DNA from: Agrostemma githago
Lineage: Eukaryota; Streptophyta; Magnoliopsida; Caryophyllales; Caryophyllaceae
NCBI GenBank assembly: GCA_958450325.1
Contig: OY288257.1
Location: 13,349,873-13,413,872 of the forward strand
Direction of reading: 5' to 3'
DNA length: 64,000 nt
This document shows, piece by piece, positions 54,101-64,000 of the stretch. Made by a program: the position numbers and the translations under genes. The notes below the pieces were generated by a model that had not been told where the DNA came from, ran no database searches, and saw only the letters and a program-made list of their open reading frames with translations. The stretch's first letter is position 1. Every line of letters starts with the position of its first letter.

Positions 54101-56575
54101 ACCGGAAAGAACATAGCTGACATAAGATTATAAGAGCTGGTGAAGAATAAAGAATAAAGCTGAACGGATGATACTTACAGATTCAAGGGCTAGAAGCAGG
54201 AGCTTACACAACCCATAATTCCTCCAGTTCTTAGTTGTTGCGATGAACGGAATCTCTACTAGACCGGTGAAGGAACTCTGATCATCGTATAACAAACATT
54301 AAGTTTAAGATCCACTGTTGTCTTTTAAAAGCTTAGAGTGTGTTAGAGGAATTATGAGTACTTGATTGGTGCGACAGAGACGATATTTCTATCCAACTGT
54401 TGAACATCAATGTAGAACCAGCTAAATTTGGTTTAAGTAAAGTTAGATCTAGAAAATAACAAGTACAAGATGGTAGAAAAAAGGGGGATTAAATTAGATA
54501 CTATATCTACAACTATAGACTTGTTTGTCTACTACTACAAGTTTGAAGAATACCTCCATCAGTTGTGCTGATAATGCAACCAAGGAGTTGCAAGTTTCCC
54601 TTCGGTGCAATTCATCACTAGGTTGTCCAACCGGGTCCACATCCATTCTCCAGACTAATACCCTTGATAGGAATCAGCAACAAACAGATTAGATCTCACT
54701 CATTTACCAGTCTGAATATTTCCAAGTAACATATGAATACCTCAATTAAGATAAACCCTACCTCCATATTACAAATTAGTGGCATAATCAACATTCGAAC
54801 TAACATTGAATGACTGAATTATCCCAGTTAACAGTCTAATACTCCGTAAAATTTAGCAGCAACCCTAAAATGCAACAAACCCCAAAAATTCAATCAACTT
54901 CAATTGACTACAACAACAATAACCAACCATACATTCAGCAGATCCTAAATCACAAAACAATAAGACCAACATCAAACAAACTCAAACATAAAATCAAAAC
55001 AAAATAAAACAATTCAGATTAAGGAATCTTAAAACGCACCAGCAGTGATGGCGCCAGTTGAAGTACGTATGAGTAGGTTTAGACGATTCGATAAACGAAA
55101 TTTGAGCGACGACATGGGTGGTATACTAGTATCATCGGAGATAGGGCCATTGATGCAGTTGATACTTTCCTTGAGTAACCTCAAGAATATGACATTCTCC
55201 TCTTCAGTTGTACTCTATAATGGAGGAAAGAGGCAGATTTCATGAGTCAGTACGATTTTTAATACTGTAGTAATAAGGAATGAAGAATTCAACTTTGAAA
55301 TGAGTTTATTAGGGTTGTGAAAATATAACCGTCGATTTGTTGAGTTTAGTATTCATTAATACGGAGTACTCATTTGTTACATTGAGCGGTTATTTGTATT
55401 TGGGGTTTTCTACGTGGTATCCGTAATTTTAGTTTTTCTATATGATATACTTTGCATTTTTATAATAGTGCCCTTACTTTTAATGTATTATGTCTCTATG
55501 CCTCAATGACGTTTTCCATCTCCTTTGACATCTTTTTTCCATTAGTTGTGTTGTTTATACAAAAATTGAGGTTTGAGTGAAATTGAGTGATGATAAGATT
55601 AACATAAACAAGCAATCAAGCATTGTTAAAGCAAAATAACTAACAAAAGGCATGAATCAAAGAAGACGGAAAAATACACTACACCAAAAGTGAGGGATAA
55701 TATGTGTGGTTATAAAAGTGGAGGAGTATCATATAGAAAAGCTAAAAACACGGAGGTACCATGTAGCAAATTCTTTTATATTTTATAAGGAATATAAGTA
55801 TATTAGTTATGTCGATATGATTTTTCAATCTTTGCAAAAAGAGTTTTTGTTTGTTGTAGTGTTGGTGATACGAGGGCTGGAACTAAGGTTTGCTATTGAC
55901 GGACTGAAGATCAGTTGAATTCATGATCATAGGTTATAGGGTATCGTATACTATTATTGCATAACTAACGTCAAAAGTTAAATAATTTTACGTACACTCG
56001 CTTTAGTTTGGATTATATATATTTTTTAATTATTGTATAACTTTTTGATTTAATATAAAAATATATATATAAGTATTAAATTAACATGTCTTGATATTAC
56101 TCATATCGTTTTTTATGTAATCTATTTTAGGATTTAAGAATAATATATATTAATCGAAAAAAAAGAATTATAATAACATTATCGAGGTTTGACTTGTTTA
56201 TAATGATGAAAATGATATTTACATCATTTTATTGAATACTGATGCCAATATTGCAAGCGTAATTACATTAGTTTTAAATACATCGCTTATCAATCAACTG
56301 ATGTTAATGAGGCGCATTTACATCGATTGTGCTTTAGCGATGTAAATGCATTTGTAATAAATACATCGATTATTGATCAACCGATGTCAATGAGAACACA
56401 TTTACATCATTTTTTCAAAACTGATCTAAATAGCCGATGTAAAAAAACTTGTATAAAATTTACATCGCTTTTTTTTAAGACACCGATGTAATTAGCCATC
56501 ATAAAAAAATTTACATCGCTTTCTTGAAAAACTGATGTAATTGTGGCGATGTCAATGGGGCTAAATGTACTAGTG
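51167..56575. mobile_element. Second CACTA-like element, non-autonomous
   Basis: Begins CACTAGTAGAAAAAGACCCA and ends, in reverse, CACTAGTACATTTAGCCCCA, with both reading on into ATTGAC(G/A)TCGG-type sequence. Subterminal repeats of TTTACATCG...AACCGATGTAAAT fill about 51195-51560 and 56200-56560. Flanking triplets are CAA and TAG, so no target duplication survives. I saw no transposase gene. It carries a GAPDH exon scrap on the minus strand and several unclassified coding-like pieces (52540-52740, 54550-54680, 55025-55245). Confidence 0.78.
53588..53693 (-). pseudogene. Glyceraldehyde-3-phosphate dehydrogenase exon fragment
   Basis: The minus strand reads EFKYDSVHGQWKNHDIKVND, near-identical to the conserved N-terminal region of cytosolic GAPDH (FKYDSVHGQWK). 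After a one-base shift it continues LLPGEKVATVFG (compare LLFGEKPVTVFG). No other GAPDH exon was found nearby. Captured by the surrounding CACTA element or stranded there. Confidence 0.78.
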
Positions 56576-56578
56576 TAG

Positions 56579-56846
56579 GTCTCCATGGAGGAAAGCATTT
56601 TTCACGTCAAGTTGATGAATGGTCAAAGAGCGGGAGACGGCTAAGTTGAGGATAGTCCGAATGGTGGTTGAATTGACTTGACAACCGGGCTAAATGTTTT
56701 ATTACAATCCACATCGACTTGGTGGGATTTGCCATTGACAATGACCCGACCATTGTGGCGTTGAAACGTTTCATCTGCATGATACTTATGACGAAACAAC
56801 CACATACACCGTATATCATAAGCATTAGTAAGTCGGGGCACTAAAT
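56579..56846 (-). pseudogene. Copia reverse transcriptase fragment
   Basis: Minus-strand pieces CMWLFRHKYHADETFQRHNG, VNGKSHQVDVDCNKTFSPVV and, after a frameshift, TVSRSLTIHQLDVKNAFLHGD are the start of a Ty1/copia RT. It stops abruptly at the CACTA end (56575), and no continuation is found left of 51167. Confidence 0.8.
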
Positions 56847-57061
56847 CCCAAGTATGATTGTAATAATCGTATTTTAATACTGTATTTTATGTTATCTCGG
56901 GTGTCTTTTATGGGTAGTAGTATGTACGTGTTATTGGTTACCCCGTTTCTTTTAACCCGTTACTAATACCCGTATAATACCTATTTCTAATATAATACTC
57001 GTATATGTATAACCCATTTCCAAGCCCAATGTATTACGACCTTCAATAACAATAATAACAA

Positions 57062-57094
57062 CATAACAACAACAATAACAACAACAACAACAAC

Positions 57095-57166
<72 letters not shown>
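57062..57166. repeat. (AAT)n / (AAC)n microsatellite
   Basis: An AAC-rich start turns into about 25 consecutive AAT units on the plus strand. Confidence 0.95.
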
Positions 57167-57220
57167 GATTCTGTAAAAATATTTTATGATATAATATGCA
57201 ATATATCTTCCCTATTATTA

Positions 57221-57777
57221 TGTTAATATTTCTTCCTCATAATTATGGTCTTATTGAAAATCATGATCTTATAGAGATATGTTATCACAATAATATCGGA
57301 CTAAATAAAGAATTTTTCCATATTTACTCAATCTTGATGGAAGGTTGAGATTACGGTAATCTAAAACCCTAATAAGAATTTAGTCCTCTCTCTGCCTATA
57401 TAATGGAGTCTTCCCTATCAGAAACTTCATGCGTATTATAAAGGTCAAACAACACTTATTACGTTATAGGACAAGACGGAGAAACTGTACCTATTAATTA
57501 TGAACCGACTTATTATTATTATTATTTGAAGATCATATGAAGACGTATTACTATTATTCGAAGTCGTCTTATTATCTATGAAGTTATCTTATTATTTATG
57601 AAGTCGTCTTATAGAGATCTAATATCGTTCGTATTAGATTTCGACTTATTCCGTAATGAGGTATGTCTTAATCTCGTCTTAATTAATTTTTTGCGACCTT
57701 CATGTTGTTCAAAGATTTATAGGAATTATGTTTTATTTATATCATGTTAACAATATGTTAATATGTGGTATCAGAGC
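57221..57777 (+). mobile_element. Copia 5' LTR and primer site
   Basis: LTR 57221-57752, with TGTTAATATT start and TCATGTTAACA end (TGTTAA/TTAACA termini). TATATAA lies near 57399 and a likely transcribed R region follows. The primer site TGGTATCAGAGC at 57766-57777 is complementary to initiator tRNA-Met, the usual Copia primer. Plus orientation. The matching 3' LTR is not in the window. Confidence 0.75.
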
Positions 57778-58860
57778 TTAGGTTATTGAACTCATGATTG
57801 TCCATTAATTAAGATTATTACGAGTATTTATACATCATAATATAATGAACCTGAGATGATTAATGAATTAAGATCATGAACCATTTGATATTGATATTAT
57901 GTATGAAAATTTTCCATATTCATGTAATTTTCCATAGTATATTCACATGAGAAAGTTCATGAATTATCGTACTACCTCCATAATGCATACATATGTCGTT
58001 GCTTACATATTCAATTAATCAATTATGTATACATGTTGCTCAATTATTTATTTTTTATGCAATAATTATGTATTGGATAAAAGTTTGAGTTTTTCGTAAT
58101 AATAATAATAATTTGGACTTAGTTAACGAGCATGATATTGATGAATTGTTGTCAATTTACGGTTATCTTTGTCATTATTGTTGTTGTTATGATATACGGA
58201 AATATATCATGACCATATATAACATAAATATAAAAGGTGTTATTGATATGGAAATTAATGAAAGTTTAATCTATCATTGATATCATCATTGTATTATTAT
58301 GTTAAACTGATTTTGTCATGATTATATGAATTATAGATTAAATTTTTTAATATGAAGTGAATTAAAATTCTATTATTTGATAAGTAATTTCATAACAATA
58401 TGATTATGATTTATGATATACTCCGTATGGTTATGTTTTACTGAAACATGGTTTCACCGCATTGATTATGATCATTCGATATAATTCAGTCGTTTGATAA
58501 AGAATAATGATTTATTAAGTTTTAATTTCATATTCGGTTTTAGATAATGATAATATGAAATTCTTATGGTTAAATTTCACCACAATGAATTTACAACTTA
58601 AGTTTAATTTTGACTTAACTATATCGTTCACATATAAAAATATATATTTACCCGCAGGTAGATTATATTACCATGTGTAAAATTTCAATTCATTTAAATA
58701 TTTTAGTGACTACCCACAGGAGCACTATTATTAAAGACGTGTTGTTTCACATATATTGAAGCCTTATTATTTATGTTGCTTTATCACAATTAAAATTACC
58801 TAACCAAGTGAAATCTTATGGTATAATCATGTTGTTGAGTTTAATGGAACGAAAAAAAAA
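57778..58860 (+). other. AT-rich degenerate Copia interior
   Basis: No recognisable gag or integrase; no ORF above background. Lies between the primer site and pol remnants and is probably decayed internal sequence. Confidence 0.4.
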
Positions 58861-59483
58861 ACTACTCTGAATGAAAAGAGTAATTAAATTCACCTTGAGG
58901 TTGATGAAATTGGATACTTGTCTTCGCAAAGACAAGCCGACTGACTTAACTTCTGAAAGTACTGCTCAAATTAAATATCTATCCATGAAGCTTGAGAGAG
59001 ATCTGACAGATTATTTATTTTCTTCTTGCGTTGGATAATACCAACATTAAGACTTAAGAATTTATTATATGGACTGAAACAAGCATTGAAACAATGATAT
59101 TTAAAAGTTCGATAAAATCATTATAGATTTTAAAGAAAATATCGTTGATCCTTGCATAAATCTCATGATCAGTGGGAGTAAGTTCATATATTTAATTATG
59201 TATGTTATGATATTTTATTAGCCAGTAACTATCTTATTTTATCACATAGAAGTAAGACTTATGGCTTAAATGACTAAATAAAGAATATCCTTATGCATCT
59301 CTGGTTGGTAACTTAATGTATGCTCAGGTAAATCTGACATTATTGATGCTCACATCTAGAAAATTAGATCACCCGCAGGTGACTGATTATTCAAATTCAG
59401 ATTTTGGAGATCTTATGACACAAGACATTGTACTCACAGTTGTTTTATATCTCTACCATGGAAGATGAATATGTGGCTTGTTA
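58860..59483 (+). pseudogene. Degraded Copia RT/RNase H remnant
   Basis: Recognisable plus-strand words, each broken by stops: LKNLLYGLKQALKQ near 59052, ISGSKF near 59170, YASLVGNLMYAQV near 59294, DYSNSDF near 59380 and STMEDEYVAC at 59452-59481. These are in correct Copia order (RT to RNase H). A Harbinger element interrupts the sequence after EYVAC. Same orientation as the LTR at 57221. Confidence 0.75.
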
Positions 59484-59532
59484 GAGCAAGTCCAGTAGCT
59501 GTTTTAAAGGACCTGCTTGCAATTAATAAAAA

Positions 59533-60292
59533 GGGTTATTTCATGAGAATAATATCAACTATGCGTGTGCTTCTTAAAATAATCCAAACTATACGCAATC
59601 TCATTTTAATATGAACTACGCATTCATTAATCTCGCTTTGCTATGTATGAAATTATGACTTAAGCCCTGTTCTTTTCGGCTGAAACAAGGCTGAGCTGAG
59701 CTGAGCTGGTCTGATAGGAGCTGAGCTGGACTGATAAGAGCTGAGCTGAGCTGAGCTGAATTTATAGAAGCTGAAACTAATAATTTCTTATATAAATTAT
59801 CTGATAATTTTAAGAAAAATATTGGAGCTGGGCTGAGCTGATAAGAGCTGGGCTGAGCTGATAAAAGCTGAGCTGGTCTGAAACGGGCTGAAATTAAGCC
59901 GAAAAGAACAAGGCCTTACTATTACCGGTCATAGTGACTTGTTGTAACTTTGTAGGATTTTTATTAGGTCTGTTGTAGTCATCGTGAAAACCAAAATTAC
60001 AATAAAAATATATTTTTTCATTGCTTCTATAAGATTAATTGAAAAAGAAATGGAAGATGAATTTTTGAAAAATTTAATTTTTTTTATCAATGGCCGAAAA
60101 TGAACACGAAATGTGAATTAGAAAAAGAAGAGTTAGAGAAAAAGTTGAGTAAGGAAGGTTCAACAGGTAGCCGGTCACCCATAGCAAAGCGAGATTAATG
60201 AAGGCGTAGTTCGTATTAAAATGAAATTACGTATAGTTTGGATTAATTTAATAAGCACACGCATAGTTGAGATTATTCCTATGAAATAACCC
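59533..60292. mobile_element. Mutator-type MITE with 9-bp target duplication
   Basis: Perfect 9-bp TAATAAAAA duplication (59524-59532 and 60293-60301). Long terminal inverted repeats of about 115 bp begin GGGTTATTTCAT and include ATAATCTCAACTATGCGTGT-like sequence and TCATTAATCTCGCTTTGCTA. Non-coding interior. Contains a younger Tourist-like MITE. Confidence 0.9.
59663..59915. mobile_element. Tourist-like MITE with TTA duplication
   Basis: 253 bp between TTA (59660-59662) and TTA (59916-59918). Ends AGCCCTGTTCTTTTCGGCT and, in reverse, GGCCTTGTTCTTTTCGGCTT. The interior is dominated by AGCTGAGCTG repeats. Inserted just inside the left arm of the Mutator-type MITE. Confidence 0.82.
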
Positions 60293-60743
60293 TAATAAAA
60301 ATTCTCTAGCTACATGCAAACTATTGGAGAGGGAAATGGTGTTGTAGCTCATATCCTGCTTGTTCAAGCTACACATGCTTGATAAATTAAAAAATATATA
60401 TTTATTAATTAAATAATACATTATATTCTCATCTTCCACCTCTCTTTTGTGGAAATTTCATGCTTATAATTCCATTTTTTTGGCATTTCCCTAATTATTA
60501 GATTGACTACTTTTTTTTATATATAAATTTTATCTAATACTTTGTTGATAAATTTTACCTTCCCAATATTTTTTCCTTGTTGATGAATTCAAACCTTTAA
60601 AAGTGAAGCTCAACTTCATTTTTTACAATTAAAAAAGTGAAATTTTTTCTATAAACAAGTAGTAAGTAATTTGATTATTAATTCACCATCATTAAAATTT
60701 CCCCAATAAATTTTTCTACTTCATTTCAATATTTTATTTTTGA

Positions 60744-62547
60744 TGGAAAATTCTGAAAATTCATTTAGCCAATATAATGAATATCTACAAAATTCTTCTA
60801 CTACCGAAAATCAAATTTATCAAAATTCACCACGGCCATTGTCGAATATGCAAACATATTCGATTCGTCCTACCCCGAAAATTATTCAATAAATGTGAGC
60901 TCATTTAATCAAGATTATTTTCATCCGAACTATTTTCATCCGCATATGATTATGATGCAAATATTGAGCCACAAGAAGAGCTGACCATCGACACAAATGA
61001 CCAAGCCGTGAATGTGATGGAGATAATCAAAGGAGAGTCAAAGGGTGTTGTCCTAATTAATTGGCTATTCAATTAAGTCATTTAAGGAGGCAAATTAAGA
61101 TAGCTCATTAAGCCTATTTTGACCGTTACTTGTTGTTTTAATAAGGCCAATTAGTTTCTGTTTTATTAGCTTTAAATTCTCGTTTTAATTAGCTATGAAT
61201 TCTATTAATTGCTAAAGTAGCATCCTAACCGGCTATATAAGCCATGTACCGTCGAAGGATTTAACAATCAATCAAGTTAAGAATTCAAAACAAAACCATT
61301 GTTTTATTTGAGTACTTTCAAGTAAAATATAGAAGTTGTGTCTACAATTTCGCAAGGTTGTTCTCAAGCGTCGTCTTGTGAAAAACCCGATTGACTCTAT
61401 CGGTGCAGAGCGTCAATCTATTTGTTAGACTATCGGTGTAGTTTAGCATTGTCTATCCTCTCGTTCTTTTTTTTTTAAAACAGTGTCACACACACAAATC
61501 ATTTAATTGATATCGGTTGTACCTAGTACATTCGATCTTGGCTGCGTGCTTCCGCTACAATTGCGTTTTATACACTATAATTCGCATCATTTGATGTCTA
61601 GCGTTCGTCCTCTGGCACCAGGCCAGTGGGCCACTACCAATCACCTACAACTTTGAGTCAACCCATTTGTTTTGAAGAAAATACATGTCGAGAAAGTATA
61701 AGTGCATTAAACATGAACCATGAATCATCATGTCAAGGTTCGAGGATGGATTTTGATACTTCTCAAAATGAAAGTTTACAAGAGGAGGTAAATATTCAAT
61801 CCACCAAAAGTACGACGGAAAAGTTTAAATGGAGCCAATATAACGACGAAGATTTATGCACGAGTTGGTTAAATTTTACTTATGACTCCGTAATAGGCAC
61901 CGATCAAAGTAAGGATAAATACTGGCAAAATATTGTTAAATATTGTTAAATATTATAATCAATGGAAGAGGGAAGGGCCGTCAATTACTATTGAGCAAAC
62001 ATCAGACCATTGGTACAAAATGAGTGCAGATGTTAGCAAGTTCAACGGATGCTACATACAACTAAAGAATAGTCAACCAAGTGGCCACGACGAAGAACTT
62101 ATAATAACTAAGGCTAAAGAAATTTTTAAGTCACAAAACAAGAACAATTTTTTTTTCTATATACGTACATTCTTGGAAAATTCTTTGAACGGCTCAAAAA
62201 TGGAAAGAATTTGTTGATCCACATAGTGGTTCCTCGAAGAGATCGAGCTTAAGTATGCTCACAACTGACACATATACAGTTGTGGACTTAACATATGAAC
62301 GACCACAAGGACAAAAGGCGGCTAAAGAAGCAACAAGAAACAAAGGAAAGGTGAAAAAAGAAATGAAGCAGTCGATGAAAAGTGGGATAAATATAAAGAT
62401 TTACAAGAAAAAAGGCTTGCATTGTGTGAGGAAGCAATTCGAGAAAAGGATTTCGCGATGTTGTGCAAGGACGTATCTAATTTGGATGAAAAAGTTAGGA
62501 AAAATCATGATCAAATATGTGAAATAATTAGGGCCAAGTATGGAATG
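60744..62547 (+). pseudogene. Harbinger ORF1 (Myb/trihelix plus NAM-associated domain), broken
   Basis: ATG at 60744 opens an N-terminal Asn/Ser/Gln-rich part (MENSENSFSQYNEYLQNSST) that stops at about 60890. After an LTR insertion, the DNA-binding part resumes: WSQYNDEDLCTSWLNFTYDS and IGTDQSKDKYWQNIVKYYNQW, a trihelix/Myb-like motif. A duplicated TATTGTTAAA near 61931 shifts the frame. The NAM-associated helical tail follows (SKFNGCYIQLKNSQPSGHDE and ERPQGQKAAKEATRNKGKVK). In PIF/Harbinger elements ORF1 binds DNA and carries transposase to the nucleus. This copy is disabled by insertion and frameshifts. Confidence 0.78.
60955..61620 (+). mobile_element. LTR-like insertion in Harbinger ORF1
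   Basis: A purine-rich stretch (AAAGGAGAGTCAAAGGG, 61029-61045) resembling a polypurine tract is followed by TGTTGTCC at 61046 and an LTR-like body. The body has TATATAA at 61234-61240 and ends near GGCACCA at 61620. ORF1 similarity resumes right after. The likely source is a retrotransposon 3' end or a TRIM. Boundaries and duplication are not resolved. Confidence 0.45.
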
Positions 62548-62557
62548 TCGTGATTTT

Positions 62558-62700
62558 TTTTAAATTCATATGTCGTAACTTTTTTTTTTTAAAATTCAAA
62601 TGTCGTAATTTTTTTTAAAATTCAAATGTCGTAATTTTTTTTATTAAATTCAAATGTCGTAACTGTTTTTTTTTAAATTCAAATGTCGTAATTTTTTTGA
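62558..62700. repeat. Tandem AAATTCAAATGTCGTAATTTTTT repeat
   Basis: Five imperfect copies of a 27-30 bp unit between the two Harbinger genes. A following short repeat, AGCCGTTATAAAAAAAATAG and variants (62770-62822), is also seen. Confidence 0.85.
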
Positions 62701-62941
62701 AGATGAATTTACGTATAGACAATAATTGAACTGAACGATTAGTAGTTCCACCTTTTAAAAAAAGTCGTTATGAAAGTAGCCGTTATAAAAAAAATAGCCG
62801 TTATGAAAGTGTCCGTTATAATACAATTAGTTGGAAAATAGTTTCTTTAAATTCGGTCTCAACCATTTTGTATGAGTCACAATAACTCATCATTCCCGAA
62901 CAAAAAAACATCATAAAATTCAAAAATGTCTCAAAATTCTG

Positions 62942-64000
62942 GTGACTAACAATTTAGATTTAGATAATTTTTTGGAGGAAAAATTATTTGATGAAACACA
63001 TGAAGAAATAGGGCGTTATCTTCTCCAACAATATGAGAAACCATCGAGAAAAACTGTACCCCGTGATCGAGTAGGTGGCGCAGAAATATTATATCATGAT
63101 TACTTTTCTGCTACACCGGTTTATCCAGATCATATTTTTCGAAGACGATTCCGAATGGGAAACATCTCTTTTGTCGGATAGTAGACGCCCTTGGATGTCA
63201 CTCTAATTACTTCCAACAAAGAGTCAATGTTGCAAAAATAAAAGGTTTGCCCCCTCTACAAAAAATGCACAACTGCTATTCGCATCTTACCTTACGGTAC
63301 CCCTGCCGATGTTGTTGACGAGTATATTAAAATTGGTAAAAGCACTGCTATAGAGTGTCTTTCAAAATTTTGTCGCGGAATTATTGAAGTGTTTGGAGAG
63401 CAATACATGAGAAAACCAAATGCTAATGATGTAAAAAGATTACTTAAGATGCAAGAGGAATGTCATGGATTTCCTGCTTGGTAGTCTGGATTGTATGCAT
63501 TGGGCATGGAAAAATTGTCCTACAGCATGGAAAGTCCAATATATACAGGGTGATCATGGATGTCCTACAATCATGCTTGAAGCAGTCGCCTCTGTCGATC
63601 TTTGGATATGGCATGCGTTTTTTGGTGTTGCTGGGTCAAATAACGACCTTAATGTGCTTAGTCGATCAAACTTATTTCAAGAAAAAATGCAAGGTATAGC
63701 ACCGGAAGTTCATTTCACAATTAATGGCACCGAATACGAGACGGGCTACTACCTTGTTGATGGTATATACCCTGAGTGGGCAGCTTTTGTAAAGAGTTTT
63801 CCTCATCCCCGAGACCCAAAAAGAGTTTTATTTAAACAAAAACAAGAGAGTGCAAGAAAAGACGTGGAGCGAGCATTTGGAGTACTACAATCACGTTTCA
63901 CAATAGTTCGTGGACCAGCACGTTCTTGGCATAAAAGGACTCTCCACGGTATCATGGATGCATGCATTATATTACACAATATGATAGTCGAAGACGAACG
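62942..64000 (+). pseudogene. Harbinger DDE transposase (DDE_Tnp_4), partial at window edge
   Basis: N-part at 62942-63181 (RDRVGGAEILYHDYFSATPV, RRRFRMGN). The helical middle is split by frameshifts near 63180, 63280 and 63475 (VDALGCHSNYFQQRVN; GTPADVVDEYIKIGKSTAIE). From 63477 a frame stays open for 174 codons to the window end. It carries the catalytic triad contexts GSLDCMHW (D), SNNDLNVL (D) and DVERAFGVLQ (E). Cut-and-paste transposase of PIF/Harbinger elements with TTA preference. Frameshifts make this copy non-functional. Confidence 0.85.

Larger units (their letters stand above)
59484..64000 (+). mobile_element. PIF/Harbinger transposon, 5' part (runs off the window)
   Basis: Starts GAGCAAGTCCAGTAGC directly after TTA (59481-59483), a PIF/Harbinger-type terminus and target. 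Contains the two expected genes in plus orientation, a Myb/NAM-associated ORF1 (60744 on) and a DDE transposase (about 62940 to the end). It has been hit by a Mutator-type MITE (59533-60292) and an LTR fragment (about 60955-61620). The 3' end lies beyond 64000. Confidence 0.75.

Overview
The window is eukaryotic, nuclear and plant. Its genes have GT-AG introns and it carries plant-specific families (DUF26/Gnk2 secretory proteins, a plant mobile domain, Tat/Ogre and Athila retroelements, Stowaway MITEs). The mix of an Arg-tRNA-primed Tat element, Athila-like elements and abundant Stowaway MITEs suits a core eudicot. Caryophyllales is my best guess, but that is inference only. No bacterial, organellar or viral gene blocks are visible.

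Host genes are few and lie at the left. A DUF26 (cysteine-rich repeat) fragment at 615-1032 is followed by a two-exon DUF26 secretory/membrane gene (2233-3416) that ends just after a transmembrane helix and has no kinase. A two-exon gene on the minus strand (4843-5778) encodes a small proline-rich/acidic protein with a possible organelle presequence. Between 39.8 and 41.6 kb are two unrelated gene scraps: an LRR receptor-kinase ectodomain piece and the first coding exon of a phosphomannomutase. A GAPDH exon scrap lies inside a CACTA-like element at 53.6 kb.

From 6.3 to 39.8 kb almost everything is one nested insertion. A Tat/Ogre-like LTR retrotransposon (6781-39746, minus orientation, 5-bp TSD GAAAG) is split three times. 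A hAT transposon (6947-10961, 8-bp TSD) sits in its 3' LTR. An Athila-type element carrying only gag and protease (17002-25664, 5-bp TSD, LTRs that look identical) sits inside its integrase gene. A CACTA element (32785-37592, 3-bp TSD) with a five-exon TNPA-like gene sits in its 5' LTR. The host element's gag-pol is decayed by stops and frameshifts. Between pol and the 3' LTR it carries an antisense, intron-containing plant-mobile-domain ORF with its own TATA box.

From 39.8 to 64 kb the sequence is AT-rich repeat mosaic. It holds a MITE split by a solo LTR (43590-45214), Helitron-like 3' tails, about 2.4 kb of almost pure purine (GAGAGG-type) satellite, a second CACTA-like element (51167-56575), Copia remnants and a PIF/Harbinger element running off the right edge. 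The Harbinger element contains a Mutator-type MITE with a 9-bp TSD, which itself contains a Tourist-like MITE.

The most striking structure is shared by three LTR families (one Tat-like, two Athila-like). Each has its own 14-16 bp CpG-centred palindrome, repeated in groups at about 20-23 bp pitch (roughly two helical turns) directly upstream of the U3 TATA box. The palindromes are CACTCGATCGAGTG, ATAGTCGGCCGACTAT and CATCCCGATCGGGATG. In the gag-protease element the same palindrome also fills two internal non-coding sites and part of gag, where it is read in frame as a 7-residue repeat. The sequences differ but the architecture is the same, which looks like convergent evolution of a DNA-binding or anti-silencing platform.
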